Assembly: GCA_026874595.1 (NCBI GenBank)
Contig: CM049306.1
Coordinates: forward strand, 106,529,142-106,593,141
Direction of reading: 5' to 3'
Length of the DNA stretch: 64,000 nt
DNA from: Sipunculus nudus
Taxonomy: Eukaryota; Annelida; Sipuncula; Golfingiida; Sipunculidae
Position numbers and translations under genes: made by a program. Positions 37,664-50,703 of this stretch are shown piece after piece (position 1 is the stretch's first letter; every line of letters starts with the position of its first letter). The notes under the pieces were generated by a model. The model worked only from the letters and a program-made list of their open reading frames with translations. It made no database searches and was not told where the DNA came from.

Positions 37664-40338
37664 GAGTGTAGTGAATGAATAGCTGTGTACTTGTTAATTC
37701 TTACACTTTATAATATCTGTTTTACTCTATATAATGATATTTGGTATTGTATGCTTAATAAATAATCCTATACTGACCAGGTAATCATCTTGTAAGATCA
37801 ATTAAGGTCAAGAAGCTGTATAAACATTGTTATATCTATAAGAAGCCTGATGTTAGGGTCTCTTTAGGAGAAAGTTATGGCTAAATTCTAAAATAATTTT
37901 TTCTCTGAGAGTTTGTCATTTTAAAGGCTTAGTCAGGAGAATTGAACATCTTCTCACAGCTCTGGCCTGTAGGCTTAAACATTGTAATGAGAGTCTAGTG
38001 TGATATATGAGGATTTGTAGTTCCAGAGTGCTGTAATACTGTTGGGTATGCTTGAGAATTTGTCCACTGGCTGTTTCCCCAATTAGAATACAGAAGAACC
38101 CCATGTTGCGACTACTCCATATTTGTGACCACCTTACAATTCCAACCAATTGTCTTGGTCCCTTATATATGATCTAGGTAACTTAGAATTTCACAAATGT
38201 GACAACCCCAAAATTATGACCACTTTGGCCAGTCCCCATGTGGTCATAATTGTTCCACTTTATATGAAGTTTTACTTGGAGGGAAGGCATCTCATGTGCA
38301 TGGACCATGGTTCAAAGCAGATTTGTCGTCATAATCTACAACATAAATTCCCATTTTATCATTTGACAAACCAGTGCAGTGCCAACAAAGGGTGAATTTC
38401 AATCCCCTTAACCTGCTTTTAACTACGTGTTTTAATTTCTTTGGATAACTTCAGTGTATCAGATATTACACACCCTAACTGCTAGTTGAAACCAAAATCC
38501 CTTGTTCCCACACCATTAATGTTGAATCTCCAGTGTTTACACTGCCTGAAAGACAAGTCACTTATGTGTGGATAGGAATCATAACTGTGGCTAGAAGTCC
38601 CTAAACTGTCTGAAGTACATTTGTGTGGGCAGTATCCCAGAACTACAAATGGTAGCTGTCCTTAAACATCACATGAACCTGTCCTTTGGTGCTTCATCCT
38701 TGTGATTATTTTAAGATTTTTATGACAAAGGAACACTTTGCTGACCTATTGGCATTAGAAAGCTGCTTTCCTGCTAAGTGGATTAAGTAACAGGCACAGA
38801 TCAAAAGGTGAGGTAGAGACCTGAAGCCAAACCTTAGACCTTGGGGACCAGAAGCTGGCATTTGTTTATGGAGTTTAAACATAGACAGGGGAAAGATGTT
38901 CCTCCAGTCAACTGGATGCACTTATGGGCGAGGTTTACAAATACTACTCACACAAGTTTGATTTGGAAACCACTGGTTATGTGCAGATAGTTTTTACAAA
39001 AACCCTAAACCAACCTGCAACCAGAATTGTTCATCATGTAAATTGCTAATAATGACTTCTGCAGGGCAAGGTGTTCAGCAACATTTTGTTTTGTACAGGC
39101 ATAAATTATCACGATGCCATGACTGATGGGACTACTAAATGATAACTCCAGGGACTTAAAAAATTTCAAAACAATCTTAATATCAGGTAGTGGGGGCATT
39201 ATGGTTATGTCACCAGTGGATGGTATGTCTGTTGGCAACCTCACTTACATAGTTAGGAACAGATTTTGATGAAAGTTTTTGGAGGGATAAGTGGACACCA
39301 ATCTGTTAAATTTTGATGTTTAACTGGATCACCATAATATTTTTGTTTATTTAAAGGAGGCTTTACCATTGCCAGATGGGGCATTATAGTCATTCACTAG
39401 TATTTGGGCAAATTTCACATTGAATATTTCCAAACAGGGTGAATATGCACAGGCCTTTGATCTGGGGGGCAGTGCAGACCTATGATGATACTGTGATATT
39501 GCTGAACCATGACACACCTCTCTCATTCCATGCACTTATGTACCACACATCAAAGTTTGATTAGGATTCTGGTAATATTCTTTTCTGGTGATCCGCACTG
39601 ATGTCAGAGGTATACATGTAGACTCACACTCTGAATGGTTTATGATCTGGATATAGTTCACCTCCATCACACAAACAACATGAAACTGCATAACACAAAT
39701 AAATTTATTGAGTGATGTATAATATAACATTCCTCTCAAGTATACAGTTTAATAGTTAAAGTTCACTGAACTAAGTCACAACTCATGTAGTCGTACATCT
39801 GTATCTGCTAATGAACTAACTTTGTGTACACACAGGAGAGATGATATTAACATGACACAGTTATTCCACTCCAACTAGTGTACACTACATCTGTACCATA
39901 ACCTTTCTGTACAAGTAATGAATTAATCACTATTATCATCATCATGTAATTCCTAAATGCAATCATGTGAGTGATTACAATATGAAACCAGTTTACCTGT
40001 AGGCTGTAGTAGCTTTGAATATTGGTACACACACATGCAGCTGTCAATTGCAGTTACGCCTTGGTTGACTAGAAGGTTTAAATAAACATACCAGCACCTT
40101 CTTTACCTGCTAAATAAGTTTCCCATAAAATCAAACTAAGGAACTTAACATTACAGTATCACATGATTGAAGTCACGTACACAATCTGGGCCATGTTATG
40201 AATATCGATGTTTCTACCACCAAGAAGTTTTAAAAATTCTTGCTACCACTAACTTAAAATAAATACAGGTACCACTAAGTCTTAAATATGGCTGTTATCT
40301 GTTATGGCTTTACCAAACATATTAAGTGGGAAAAGAAA
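37664..40338. other. Intergenic, no gene seen
   Basis: AT-rich. The stretch at 38095-38260 has repeated GTGACCA/GTGGTCATAAT wording that recurs near 42320-42360, suggesting an old dispersed repeat. No exon-like content was found. Confidence 0.5.
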
Positions 40339-40370
40339 CAAGTGACCAAAGGGTCATGACCCTCAGCTGG
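40339..40370 (-). mobile_element. Solo 3' end of an E1-type element
   Basis: CAAGTGACC, then GGGTCA and CTCAGCTG, is the reverse complement of the E1 3' terminus (inverted repeat, hairpin, CTTG). The expected interior does not follow, so it is a remnant. Confidence 0.6.
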
Positions 40371-43001
40371 TGAGCATGACCTGTCACACTAGTGGAATCA
40401 CAGCTGTTGATGACATTTTGTTAGGAACATGTTGGTGTGACAGAAAAAAGAGATATGCGTCTTTCTGCAGCCAATCTAAATTTGTCACATGAATGATATT
40501 AATTGCTCTCAAAATCAGAATTAAACATGTATAAAAAATACAGATGGCTCCACTGGTCTCACACAAAGTGTATTTGAGGCTCTGCTCAAACAAGTGACAC
40601 ATACCCCCATGGGTTGTCCTGGCTTCCTTGCAAGTTTAAAGCATGCATTTTGACACATTTTCAACAGCAGAAATATATGTAACTGAAGAATCTTTATACC
40701 ATAATGGAAGGAAATAAGCCTGGCAAATCTTATATTGAAGAGTTTAAAGAGTTACTGGGCATTACATTGAGAAATTATGTCACAGTGTCCTAGTTTCAGG
40801 CACAATAATAGAACCTGCCCTTAAACAGCATGCATGATAACAGGTGTGTGTTTTTGTATTAGCCAAGTCAATATATATTAAACACGACTGACAGCTGCCT
40901 AGACTTCATTGATAAAATGAACATTATGAAACGTAAGGTAAAAAGAAAGACATATATGATTAATGATCTTTCATTGTGAAAGTTATAATAGCACTAATTA
41001 AAGTCCTACAAAACAAATCATATGAGATCTGGAGCTTTCCACAAATGTACATCATACACTTGTCTTGTTTGTGGTTGTTTTATACACTTGAACATGTCTG
41101 TAGAATGGTTGTCCATTGTAACATTTACTAGGTATAGTGTGTGCTTTCCTGAGAAACATTAATGATATATCAGTTGACATGGGACTGTGCTTCTCTGGAG
41201 CCCTTGTGGTTGGTACATGACTGATTATTCATGTAGTGTTTGTACTTTCATTCACAAATCAAACAGGAAACGTAGATTTTTATAATGGTATCACGTCAGT
41301 GAAGACGCAGGCTCCAACTCAATGGAAAACACTGTCAATGTTAACCAATAACATCATGGCCGAGACACGAGTCAAACAAAATGAGACTGAACCATAGTAA
41401 TCAGACTGGGGACGCTTATTCAATATATTTCAGACTTAAAAGAGCATTATATAGCAACTATTCACAAGGTGCAGATGAAAGTTGTTGGCACTAGTGCTCT
41501 TTATCTGTGTGTGCATCATGTTTATTCTTCATGATCTACGTTCCAAGTGAATCAAGAAAATGTGCATGTTTGTGTGTGTGTCAGCATATCCCTGATCAAA
41601 GATTCTACTTCAGTAATCCAAAACAGCTTTAACAGCTCAACTTAATGTTCTACCATGCCTTAATGACAGTTCTTGCCTCCAATGATTAGAGATTCTACTG
41701 ACTACTTCAGAGTGGCAGGACAAGTCATATGAAAACTTAAAGGAAAATTTCAGACATGAAGAAATAACCTAAAGGATTCATGGTTTATCAGCTGACATGA
41801 TGGGATCAAGTACCAAATTCAGGAAAGACAAGGATATAACAGGGCTCAATTGTATACTATGCTTGAAAGAAGTCTAAACATTTTTTTTGATGAAATTCAC
41901 ACAGAAAAATAGTTATTATATATGCAAATAATGACAGCACTTGTATGTCGACCCATGACACATTCAGCAGGCATGTACAGGCTGCTCTGTGTATCAAGAT
42001 CACTGGGTATCATCATAAGTTTAGTCTGTATTTTGCACTGACAGACTGTTTGTTGTTGCACAGTCTGTACCATAAGGCTGTAACAGTAGGTGCAAAAATG
42101 TATTTGTGTCCCTGTCAAACATGAAAGTTCACATTCCTGAAAAGCACTGGCCTTGTTTGCTATATGATATGTCTCCCAATGAAAGTGTTACTGCACTGTA
42201 TGAGAACTCTCTGTGTTCACTCTAGTTCTAAAACTATAATTCTATCAATTCAGTCTATTCAACAACCATTCTTCCACATATTATATCAATACAGTTAAAC
42301 TTCTGTAATAAGTCCACCATTGGGACTGTGGTCATAATTTGCAGGTGGTCTTATTAGGAAGGTCAGTTATGAACAATCTGAATGATTTTGGGTCACCCAA
42401 GAGGGGTCTTAATAAACACATGGTGTATTTATGTACTTAATGAACTATGTAGCTGTCTTTCTAGATAACCCTGATAACCTAAATAACCCATTAGGTTTCA
42501 TCTATTATACCAGAGTTCCCACCCTAATGCAGCCAAGGCTTTGGTCCTAGGCATAATTGTAAGCATTTTCTACAAAAGAAACAGCCTCTACAATGCAAGG
42601 AAGCAACCACACCTGTTTAATTTAAATAATGGACTTCTTCTTTAAAAGCACCGCCAGAAGAGAAAGAACAAATTCTTTTTATGTTACCATGAGCAAGTGA
42701 AATACTGAGATACTAAGCACAAGTAAAATGAACAAAAATATCAGGGAAAAGAATAGTTCACCCTAGTTTTATATTTTAACAATGAATGGTATAAAGCAGA
42801 GACAGAAAAGCTTTATAGTTCACAACATGAGAAAACCGACTTAAAATAACTGAGGTCTGGCATTACCTTTAAAGCGGTAATAGAAATGTTTGCATTAACA
42901 ACACCAGGGTAAGACCAGATTTTACCAATCTTGTGTGTCAGTCCTGTTTATTAACTGGGGGTAATTTAAATCACTTGGTTCATCATATGAGAAAAAAGAA
43001 A
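40371..43001. other. Intergenic, no gene seen
   Basis: No recognisable coding content. A dispersed repeat fragment with GGACTGTGGTCATAAT lies near 42328. Confidence 0.5.
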
Positions 43002-44061
43002 CAAGGGACCTATGGGTCACGGCACTCAGCTGTTATATATGATAAAAAAATATGATTTAGAAATGAGGCACATGCTGGTTTTGTGTGGTAATAAATATAA
43101 GCTGTATTATGAGTTGTGGTTGTTTAGCTTATGTATGATTTTGATAGTACCTTTGGAGACAGGGAAGAGGACTGATTTCATTTATTTCATTAACAAATGG
43201 AGTACTACTGTAACACAGATTTTGACTTGGCCATATAACTTATAAGCAGAACATATAATATAAGAGTTTAACTATTTATTAAAAAAAATTACAAATATTG
43301 TCCCAAATATAAATTTTATTAAAAATAATAAGAGAATTGTATGATTTTTTAAAATGAAATATAACTGAAATGATTATTAAAATAATATTAAAGAATATAT
43401 TCATGAATGCATTCATGAATACATTTTGAAAGTATTTGCACTGGTATTCATATACTTTCATTTTTACCTGAATTCCCATTCTTTATGCAAGAAATTTTAT
43501 AATGGAGTACATATTCATATTTGTATTCAAAGACAATTGCATTCGCACCATGTCTGGTATTATATAGTTTTCACCAAACAATGATGTTGAGAATCCAGAA
43601 TATACAAAATTCACACATTTAAATAATGATCATAAGTACCTGGTTTTATGGCTTTTATTTATATTAAAATAAAAACTAGATGTGTCGGAACGACACGAAT
43701 GCCCCCGCCTGGGGCAAATTAGAAACATTTGTTAAATTTTGTAAAATTTTTTAAGTTCAGGAAGTGTTGTATGGTCAAAAGTAGGTCAACAAGGGCAAAA
43801 TGCAAACTCGATCTGTAAAGGGTCATTATCAAGCAACACACCAAAAATCAGGCCAGTATCTGCAGGCATTGTGAAAAAAAGTCCATATATGTGCATTTTT
43901 CATGAAAATTTCTGTCTTTCATGAAATTTTTCTATGTTCAGGATCTGTCATATGGTGAAAAATAGGTTAACTGGGACGAAACGCGAACTCGATCTGTAAG
44001 TGGTCATTATGCGCCCACAGACCTAACATTAGGCCAGTATTTGTAAGCATTGTATTGCAAA

Positions 44062-47000
44062 CTAGAATATTAGCAAAAGATGATAATCATTTATAAATTT
44101 AAATTGGAGAGGCATATACCATGTTTCATAACAATCCACCAAATGCTTCCTGAGAAATAAGCTCCTAAGTTTTTTTCTATACTAAGCTCTGTGACCTTGA
44201 AAAGTAGGTCAAGATCACCCATCTTTGAACTTAACCAAGATTTTGTAAATATAATGCAATAGCACTGAAGAAATGAAGTTCCTGTGTTGAATACCTTTGG
44301 AGATATCCTGCACAAAAGGCCAAAATTGAAACAAGGGACCTATGGGTCACGGCGCTCAGCTGTTATATATGATTAAAAAATATGATTTAGGAATGAGGCA
44401 TATGATGGTTTGGTGTGGTAATAAATATAAGCTTTATTATGAGTTGTTGGTGTTTAGCTTATGTATGATTATGATATTATCTTTGGAGACAGGGAAGAGG
44501 ATTGATTTCATTTATTTTATTAACAAATGGAGTACTTTTGTTACACAGATTTTGACTTAGCCAAATAACTTATAAGCAGAACATATGATATAAGAGTTTA
44601 ACTATTTATTAAAAAAAATTACAAATATTGTCCCAAATATAATTTTTATTAAAAATAATAAGAGAATCTTATGATTTTTTAAAATGAAATATAACTGAAA
44701 TGATTATTAAAATAATATTAAAGAATATATTCATGAATGCATTAATGAATACATTTTGAAAGTATTTGCACTGGTATTCATATACTTTCATTTTTACCTG
44801 AATTCCAATTCTTTATGCAAGACATTTTATAATGGAGTACATATTCATATTCGTATTTAAATACAATTGCAAAGTTTTCCCACCATTACTGGCATTTATT
44901 CAGTTTTCACCAAACAATTTTGTTGAGAATCCAGAATATACAAAATTCACACATTTAAATTATGATCAAAAGTACCTGGTTTTATGGCTTTTATTTATAT
45001 TAAAAAAAAAATGTAATATATTCATTTTGGACTAATTTCACATCAATGTACACACTAAACACAGTAGGAATCTAGATTAATAATATCAACTGCATCTTTG
45101 TCTATCATTAATTTCCTTCATATGATCCCTAATGATTAGTAATGAATAATATGATTTACTTTTTTATCATTAAAATTGAACTGAAAAATACCATAGGTGA
45201 CTGCATGGTGTTATTTGGAGTTTGTGACATTCTATCCATCGATACAAGATTCTTATATCATCAGTAACTGCAAGTTGATTTCCTGTTATTATAAACTAAC
45301 AAATTCTTTTTTATTTTTCTTTAATTTGTTATTAAAAAACAATAAAAATTTATTAATTTATTGTTAATTGTTATGTTGTTGGTTAAAACTACTAGATGAG
45401 TTGGGTTGGACACCTGGATCAACTGTGGCTGGCCATAAGCTGCCTACCTGCAACAGTGTATGGCTCGCCTCAAGCATGCATAATTTGCTGAAAGTTCAAC
45501 AAGGTCAACATACAGGTGACTCAAGAGGGGCTGGAGAGAGTTAAGGTCTGACATGGTCTCATAAAAACATTAATAAAAGCTACAATTTTTGGCCAATTTC
45601 TTTCAGCTTTCTAAACTAAAAAGCTGAAATCCTTGTGTGCATGATATGAAAATTATATCAACAGTGCTCACAGGAAACAAATGTGCCATGGTCAAAGTTG
45701 GGCAAAATTTAAGGTACTAATTTTATATTTATACTAATAACATATAAAATTTGAAAAATTCAGGACTAATTTGGGGTATTCAATTGAATCTTGATTAAAT
45801 AATGTTACATCCCTGGCAAAAAAACTCTAGCTTCAGCAATCCCCTTGTTAAGGGAGTAAATATATTTCTTGATTTTTTACATAGTGCATTATGTTTGGGC
45901 CCATAACTTAAAACAATTACACAATACTGACATCATTTCTGGCATATGCATAGAGAATGTATAGAAAAATATGTATATTATATATGATTAAAGTCACATC
46001 AGTAGTTTTGATATTAGGCAGTCTTGAAGTGTAACAATGAGTTTTTAATGGAAAAATGAAGTTTTTCATTAATATCTCGAAGGTATTAAGTCCTAGTGAC
46101 CAAATTCTTGGCATGGTAGGGAATTTTGGAGACATCTAATTGTATGCCAAATTTTAGGAACTGAGAGCTGAAGCTGGGGAGCTGAGCTCTTGCAAACTGC
46201 AAAACACTAGCTTGATGTAAACAATTTGTTGCATGGTGCTTGAAAACTTGAATAAAATCTACAGTTTTTGATCAACTGGTTTCAAATTTTTGGTGTTAAC
46301 AGACAAAATGCTAACAAAAACATGCTGAGAAAATTAAATCCACAGTACTTACAGTAAAAAAACGTGCCATGGTCAAATTTGGGCAAAATTTAAGGTACCA
46401 ATTTTTTATTTTTGTTAATATTTTAAAGAATTCAAAAGATTTTGATCTAATTTTGGTCATACAATTTAATTTTGATAAATTAAAGTTATATTACTGGAAA
46501 AAAAGTCCATAGCTTTAACAAGTTTTGTGTTAAGTGATCAAATATCTTTCCTGATTTTTTACAAAATGCATTATGTTTGGGCCCATAACTTTTTTAAATT
46601 ATATAATACAGACATAATTTCTGGCAGGTACATAGAAACTATATAGAAGAATATTTATGGTAAATAGGAGGGAAAACAGATGAGTGGTTTTGATATTAGG
46701 CAGTCCTGAAGTGTGAAAATAGGTTTTTTATAAAAAATTGAGGTTTTTCATTAATTTCTCAAAGGAACGAAGTCGCAAAGACCCAGTTTTCGGCTTGGTA
46801 GGAGATCTTGGGGACATCTAACATTATGCTGAATTTTGGATTCCTAGGTCTTACGGTTTCAAAACGTGCCACATCTACGGACGGACGGACGGATGGACGG
46901 ACGGACAGACGGACGGACGACGGACAATGGACCACGACTATAGCTCAGATGACTTATAGTCAGCTGAGCTAAAAATCCAATAAAATTTCATTAAAAAATC

Positions 47001-47369
47001 AGAAATTGCAGGTGGCGCCACCAAAATTGTGCAGCACATACAGACCATCAGTCCCAATGATCATAGTAAGTTTTGTGAAAATCCACACAATGGTTCCTGA
47101 GATATAAACTTCTGAGTGTTTTTCTATAATCAGCTATAAAATGTAGAAAAATGGGTCAAGGTCACCCATCTTCGAACTTGACCAAGATTTTATTGATATA
47201 CATCTTCACTGATGAAATAAAATTCCAACAGTGTATCCTTTTAGAGATATCCCGCTCACAAGGTAAAAGTTAACAGACGCGGAACGGACGGACAGACACC
47301 GGACAGACAGATGGACAGACGTACAGCTTGGGTGACGAAAATAGCCCATCAGCCTATGAGCTGAGGGCT
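44062..47369 (-). mobile_element. E3 element, copy B, interrupted by E1
   Basis: On the minus strand it begins AGCCCTCAGCTCATAGG at 47369 and ends TATTCTAG at 44062. It is flanked by the same E2 words as copy A (ACAGCC(A/G)TTTTT on one side, TTGCAATAC on the other). Inner E1 splits it at 44332-46970. Confidence 0.82.
44332..46970 (-). mobile_element. Inner E1 element, copy C, uninterrupted
   Basis: A full-length E1 of 2639 bp on the minus strand. The 5' hairpin ends at 46970, a (GGAC)n microsatellite lies at 46875-46920, and there are two internal subrepeats of about 680 bp with GGTCAAA(G/T)TTGGGCAAAATTTAAGG near 45690 and 46370. The inverted word GCTCAGCTG is at 44354-44362 and the CTTG end is at 44332. 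It is the best intact reference for the family in this window. Confidence 0.85.
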
Positions 47370-48640
47370 AAAAATGGCTGTACATGTGTATTTGTCATGA
47401 AAATTTCTATTTTTTATGAATATTTCTAAGTTTAGGAGCCGTAAAACGGTCAAAAGTAGGTCAACCGGCATGAAACGCGAACTTGATCTGTAACTGGTCA
47501 TTATCTGCCCACACACCAAAAATCAGGCCAATATCTGCAGGCATTGCGAAATAAAGTCTGTACATGTGTATTTTTAATGAAAATTTCTATTTTTCATGAA
47601 ATTTTCTAAGTTTAGGAGCCGTAAAACGGTCAAAAGTAGGTCAACCGGGACGAAACGCGAACTCGATCTGTAACTGGTCAATATCTGCCCACACACCAAA
47701 AATCAGGCCAATATCTGCAGGCATTGCGAAAAAAAGTCCGTACATGTATTTGTCATGAAAATTTCTATTTTTCATGAAATTTTCTAAGATTAGGGGCCGT
47801 AAAACGGTCAAAAGTAGGTCAACCGAGACGAAACGCGAACTCGATCTGTTATTGGTCATTATCTGCCCACACACCAAAAATCAGGCCAATATCTGCAGGC
47901 ATTGCGAAAAAAAATCCGTACATGTGTATGTCATGAAAATTTCTATTTTTCATAAAATTTTCTAAGTTTAGGAGCCGTGAAACGGTCAAAAGTAGGTCAA
48001 CCAGGACGAAACGCAAACTTGATCTGTAACTGGTCATTATCTGCCCACACACCAAAAATCAGGCTAATATCTGCAGGCATTGCGAAAAAAAGTCCGTACA
48101 TGTGTATTTGTCATGAAAATTTCTATTTTTCATGAAATTTTCTAAGTTTAGGGGCCGTAAAACGGTCAAAAGTAGGTCAACCGGGACGAAACGCAAACTC
48201 GATCTGTAACTAGTCATTATCTGCCCACACACCAAAAATCAGGCCAATATCTGCAGGCATTGCGAAAAAAAGTCCGTACATGTGTATTTGTCATGAAAAT
48301 TTCTATTTTTCATGAAATTTTCTAAGTTTAGGAGCCGTAAAACGGTCAAAAGTAGGTCAACCAGGACGAAACGCGAACTTGATCTGTAACTGGTCATTAT
48401 CTGCCCACACACCAAAAATCAGGCCAATATCTGCAGGCATTGCGAAAAAAAAGTCCGTACATGTGTATTTGTCATGAAAATTTCTATTTTTCATGAAATT
48501 TTCTAAGTTTAGGGGCTGTAAAACGGTCAAAAGTAGGTCAACCCGGACGAAACGTGAACTCGATCTGTAACTGGTCATTATCTGCCCACACACCAAAAAT
48601 CAGGCCAATATCTGCAGGCATTGCGAAAAAAAGTCCGTAC
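47370..48640. repeat. Tandem array of about 178-180-bp units within E2 copy B
   Basis: Seven units each contain GAAACGCGAACTCGATCTGT, CACCAAAAATCAGGCC and CTGCAGGCATTGCGAA (for example at 47538, 47718 and 47896). Copies are highly similar, more than in E2 copy A. Confidence 0.9.
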
Positions 48641-50159
48641 AACTGTTTGATTTCGGAATGACGGAATGACAGAATGACGGACATGGGTAAAACTATATGC
48701 CCCGGCCACTTTGTGGCGGGGGCATAATAAATGTAATCTATTCATTTTGGACTTATTTCCCATCAATGTACACACTAGACACAGTAGGAATCTAGATTAA
48801 TATTATCAACTGCATCTTTGTCTATCATTAATTTCCTTCATTTGATCCCTAATGATTAGTAATGAATAATATGATTTACTTTTTTATCATTTAAATTGAA
48901 CTGAAAAATACTGCATAGTGTTTTTTGGAATATGTGACATTCTATCCATCGATACAACATTCTTATATCATCAGTAACTGCAAGTTAATTTCCTGTTATT
49001 ATAAACTAACAAATTCCTTTTCTATTTTTCTTTAATTTGTTATTAAAAACCAATAAAAAATTATTAATTTATAGTTTATTGTTATGTTGTTGGTTAAAAC
49101 TACTAGATGAGTTGGGTTGGACACCTGGATCAACTGTGGCTGGCCATAAGCTGCCTGGCTGCCCCAGTGAATGCCTCGCCTCAAGCATGCATAATTTCCT
49201 GAAAGTTCAACAAGGTCAACATACAGGTGACTCAAGAGGGGCTGGAGAGAGCCAAGGTCTGACATGGTCTCATAAAAACATTAATAAAAGCTACAATTTT
49301 TGGCCAATTTCTTTCAGCTTTCTAAACTAAAAAGCTGAAATCCTTATGTGTGCATGATTTGAAAATTATATCAACAGTGCTCACATGGTCAAAGTTGGGC
49401 AAAATTTAAGGTACCAATTTCTTATTTTTTTTAATATTTGAAAAAAATTTAAAAGATTTTGATCTAATTTTGGGTATATACAATTTAATTTTGATTAATT
49501 AAAGTTATATTACTGGAAAAAAAGGCCATAGCTTTAACAGGTTTTGTGTTAAGTGATCAAATATCTTTCCTGATTTCTTACAAAATGCATTATGTTTGGG
49601 CCCATAACTTTTTTAAATTATATAATACAGACATAATTTCTGGCATGTACATAGGAACTATATAGAGGAATATTTATGGTAAATATGAGGAAAAACAGAT
49701 GAGCGGTTTTGATATTAGGCAGTCCTGAAGTGTGAAAATAAGTTTTTAATAAAAAATTGAGGTTTTTCCTTAATTTCTCAAAGGAACGAAGTCGCATGAC
49801 CCAGTTTTCGGCTTTGTAGGAGATCTTGGGGACATCTAACATTATGGCGAATTTTGGATTCCTAGGTCTTACAGTTTTAAAACGTGCCACATCTACAGAT
49901 GGACGGATGGACAGATGGACAGACGACGGACAATGGACCATGACTATAGCTCAGATGACTTATAGTCAGCTGAGCTAAAAATGATGGAAAGAAAGCCTTG
50001 TATTATTTCATCATGAAATGAATACAAATACATATGGGTCTTGGTTTAAGAACTTACTGATATAATAGAGATTAAAAGCCCACTAGTATAACACATAATT
50101 TGTATTTCACAACTAAACAAACCATACTTTGAATATGCCTGTCAGGTAGTATGTTTTAC

Positions 50160-50610
50160 AGCAGTAACAGTAGGATTAAAACACCCTGAATTATATCAGA
50201 TTCTCTTGTCTGCTGGGTCTCTGTAGAACAGAAACACTTAGTATTTCATTACATGACAAAACAGACTTCAAACAACCCTTGTCTTGCATTTCAAAACAGG
50301 GGTATATTGGATAAAAAGCCTTGTATTTTACCAGATTGTCTTCTGCTGCTTGCTGGGGCTCTATGGCACAGAAACAGTTGGTATTTCACTATATGACAAA
50401 ATAACCCTGGTCTTGCATTTAACTATGGTAATAATCTGGATAAAAAGCCTTGTATTTCACCAGATCGTCTTCTGCTGCCTGCTGGGGCTCTATGGCACAG
50501 AAACACTTGGTATTTCACTATATGACAAAACAACCCTGGTCTTGCCTTTGACTATGGTAATATTGTGGATTAAAAGCCTTGTATTTCAGATCGTCTTCTG
50601 CTTGCTGGGG
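50160..50610. repeat. 129-bp tandem repeat downstream of DCAF1
   Basis: Unit starts TTGTATTT(T/C)A at 50321, 50450 and 50579 are 129 bp apart, and a more diverged unit precedes them near 50190. Because 129 is divisible by three, the array keeps a 122-codon frame open at 50284-50652 with a 43-residue period. This frame is not taken as a gene. Confidence 0.85.
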
Positions 50611-50703
50611 CTCTCCCTTCAGTCTGCTGCCTTGTGTTATTTGGCACACTGAGAGGCAGTATGGAAGTGATTTCTAAAACCAGATCGTCTCAGACAAATC
50701 ACA

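Larger units (their letters stand above)
43676..48725 (-). mobile_element. E2 element, copy B, carrying E3 and another E1
   Basis: On the minus strand it starts with ATGCCCCCGCCACAAAGTGG at 48725, followed by the GTCATTCC microsatellite, and ends at CTAG, 43679-43676, next to hairpin GTGTCGGAACGACAC. Seven or so tandem subrepeats of about 178 bp fill 47370-48640. Several 60-80 codon frames in them are repeat artefacts. E3 copy B is inside, at the same junction as in copy A. Confidence 0.85.
43002..49976 (-). mobile_element. Outer E1 element, copy B, interrupted at 43676-48725
   Basis: Read on the minus strand, the 5' hairpin (AGCTCAGCTGACTATAAGTC...) ends at 49976 and the 3' end CTTG is at 43002. 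Its left part (43002-43675) matches the inner copy at 44332-45003 and its right part (48726-49976) matches 45010-46970, so this is one E1 copy split by the composite E2 insertion. A GTCC-type microsatellite lies at 49895-49920. No protein is encoded. Confidence 0.85.

Noticed and set aside
47641-48596. Family of small proteins starting MVCGQIMT on the minus strand
   Set aside because: These frames recur because the E2 subrepeat is about 180 bp, a multiple of three. They are copies of a mobile-element repeat with no gene signals.
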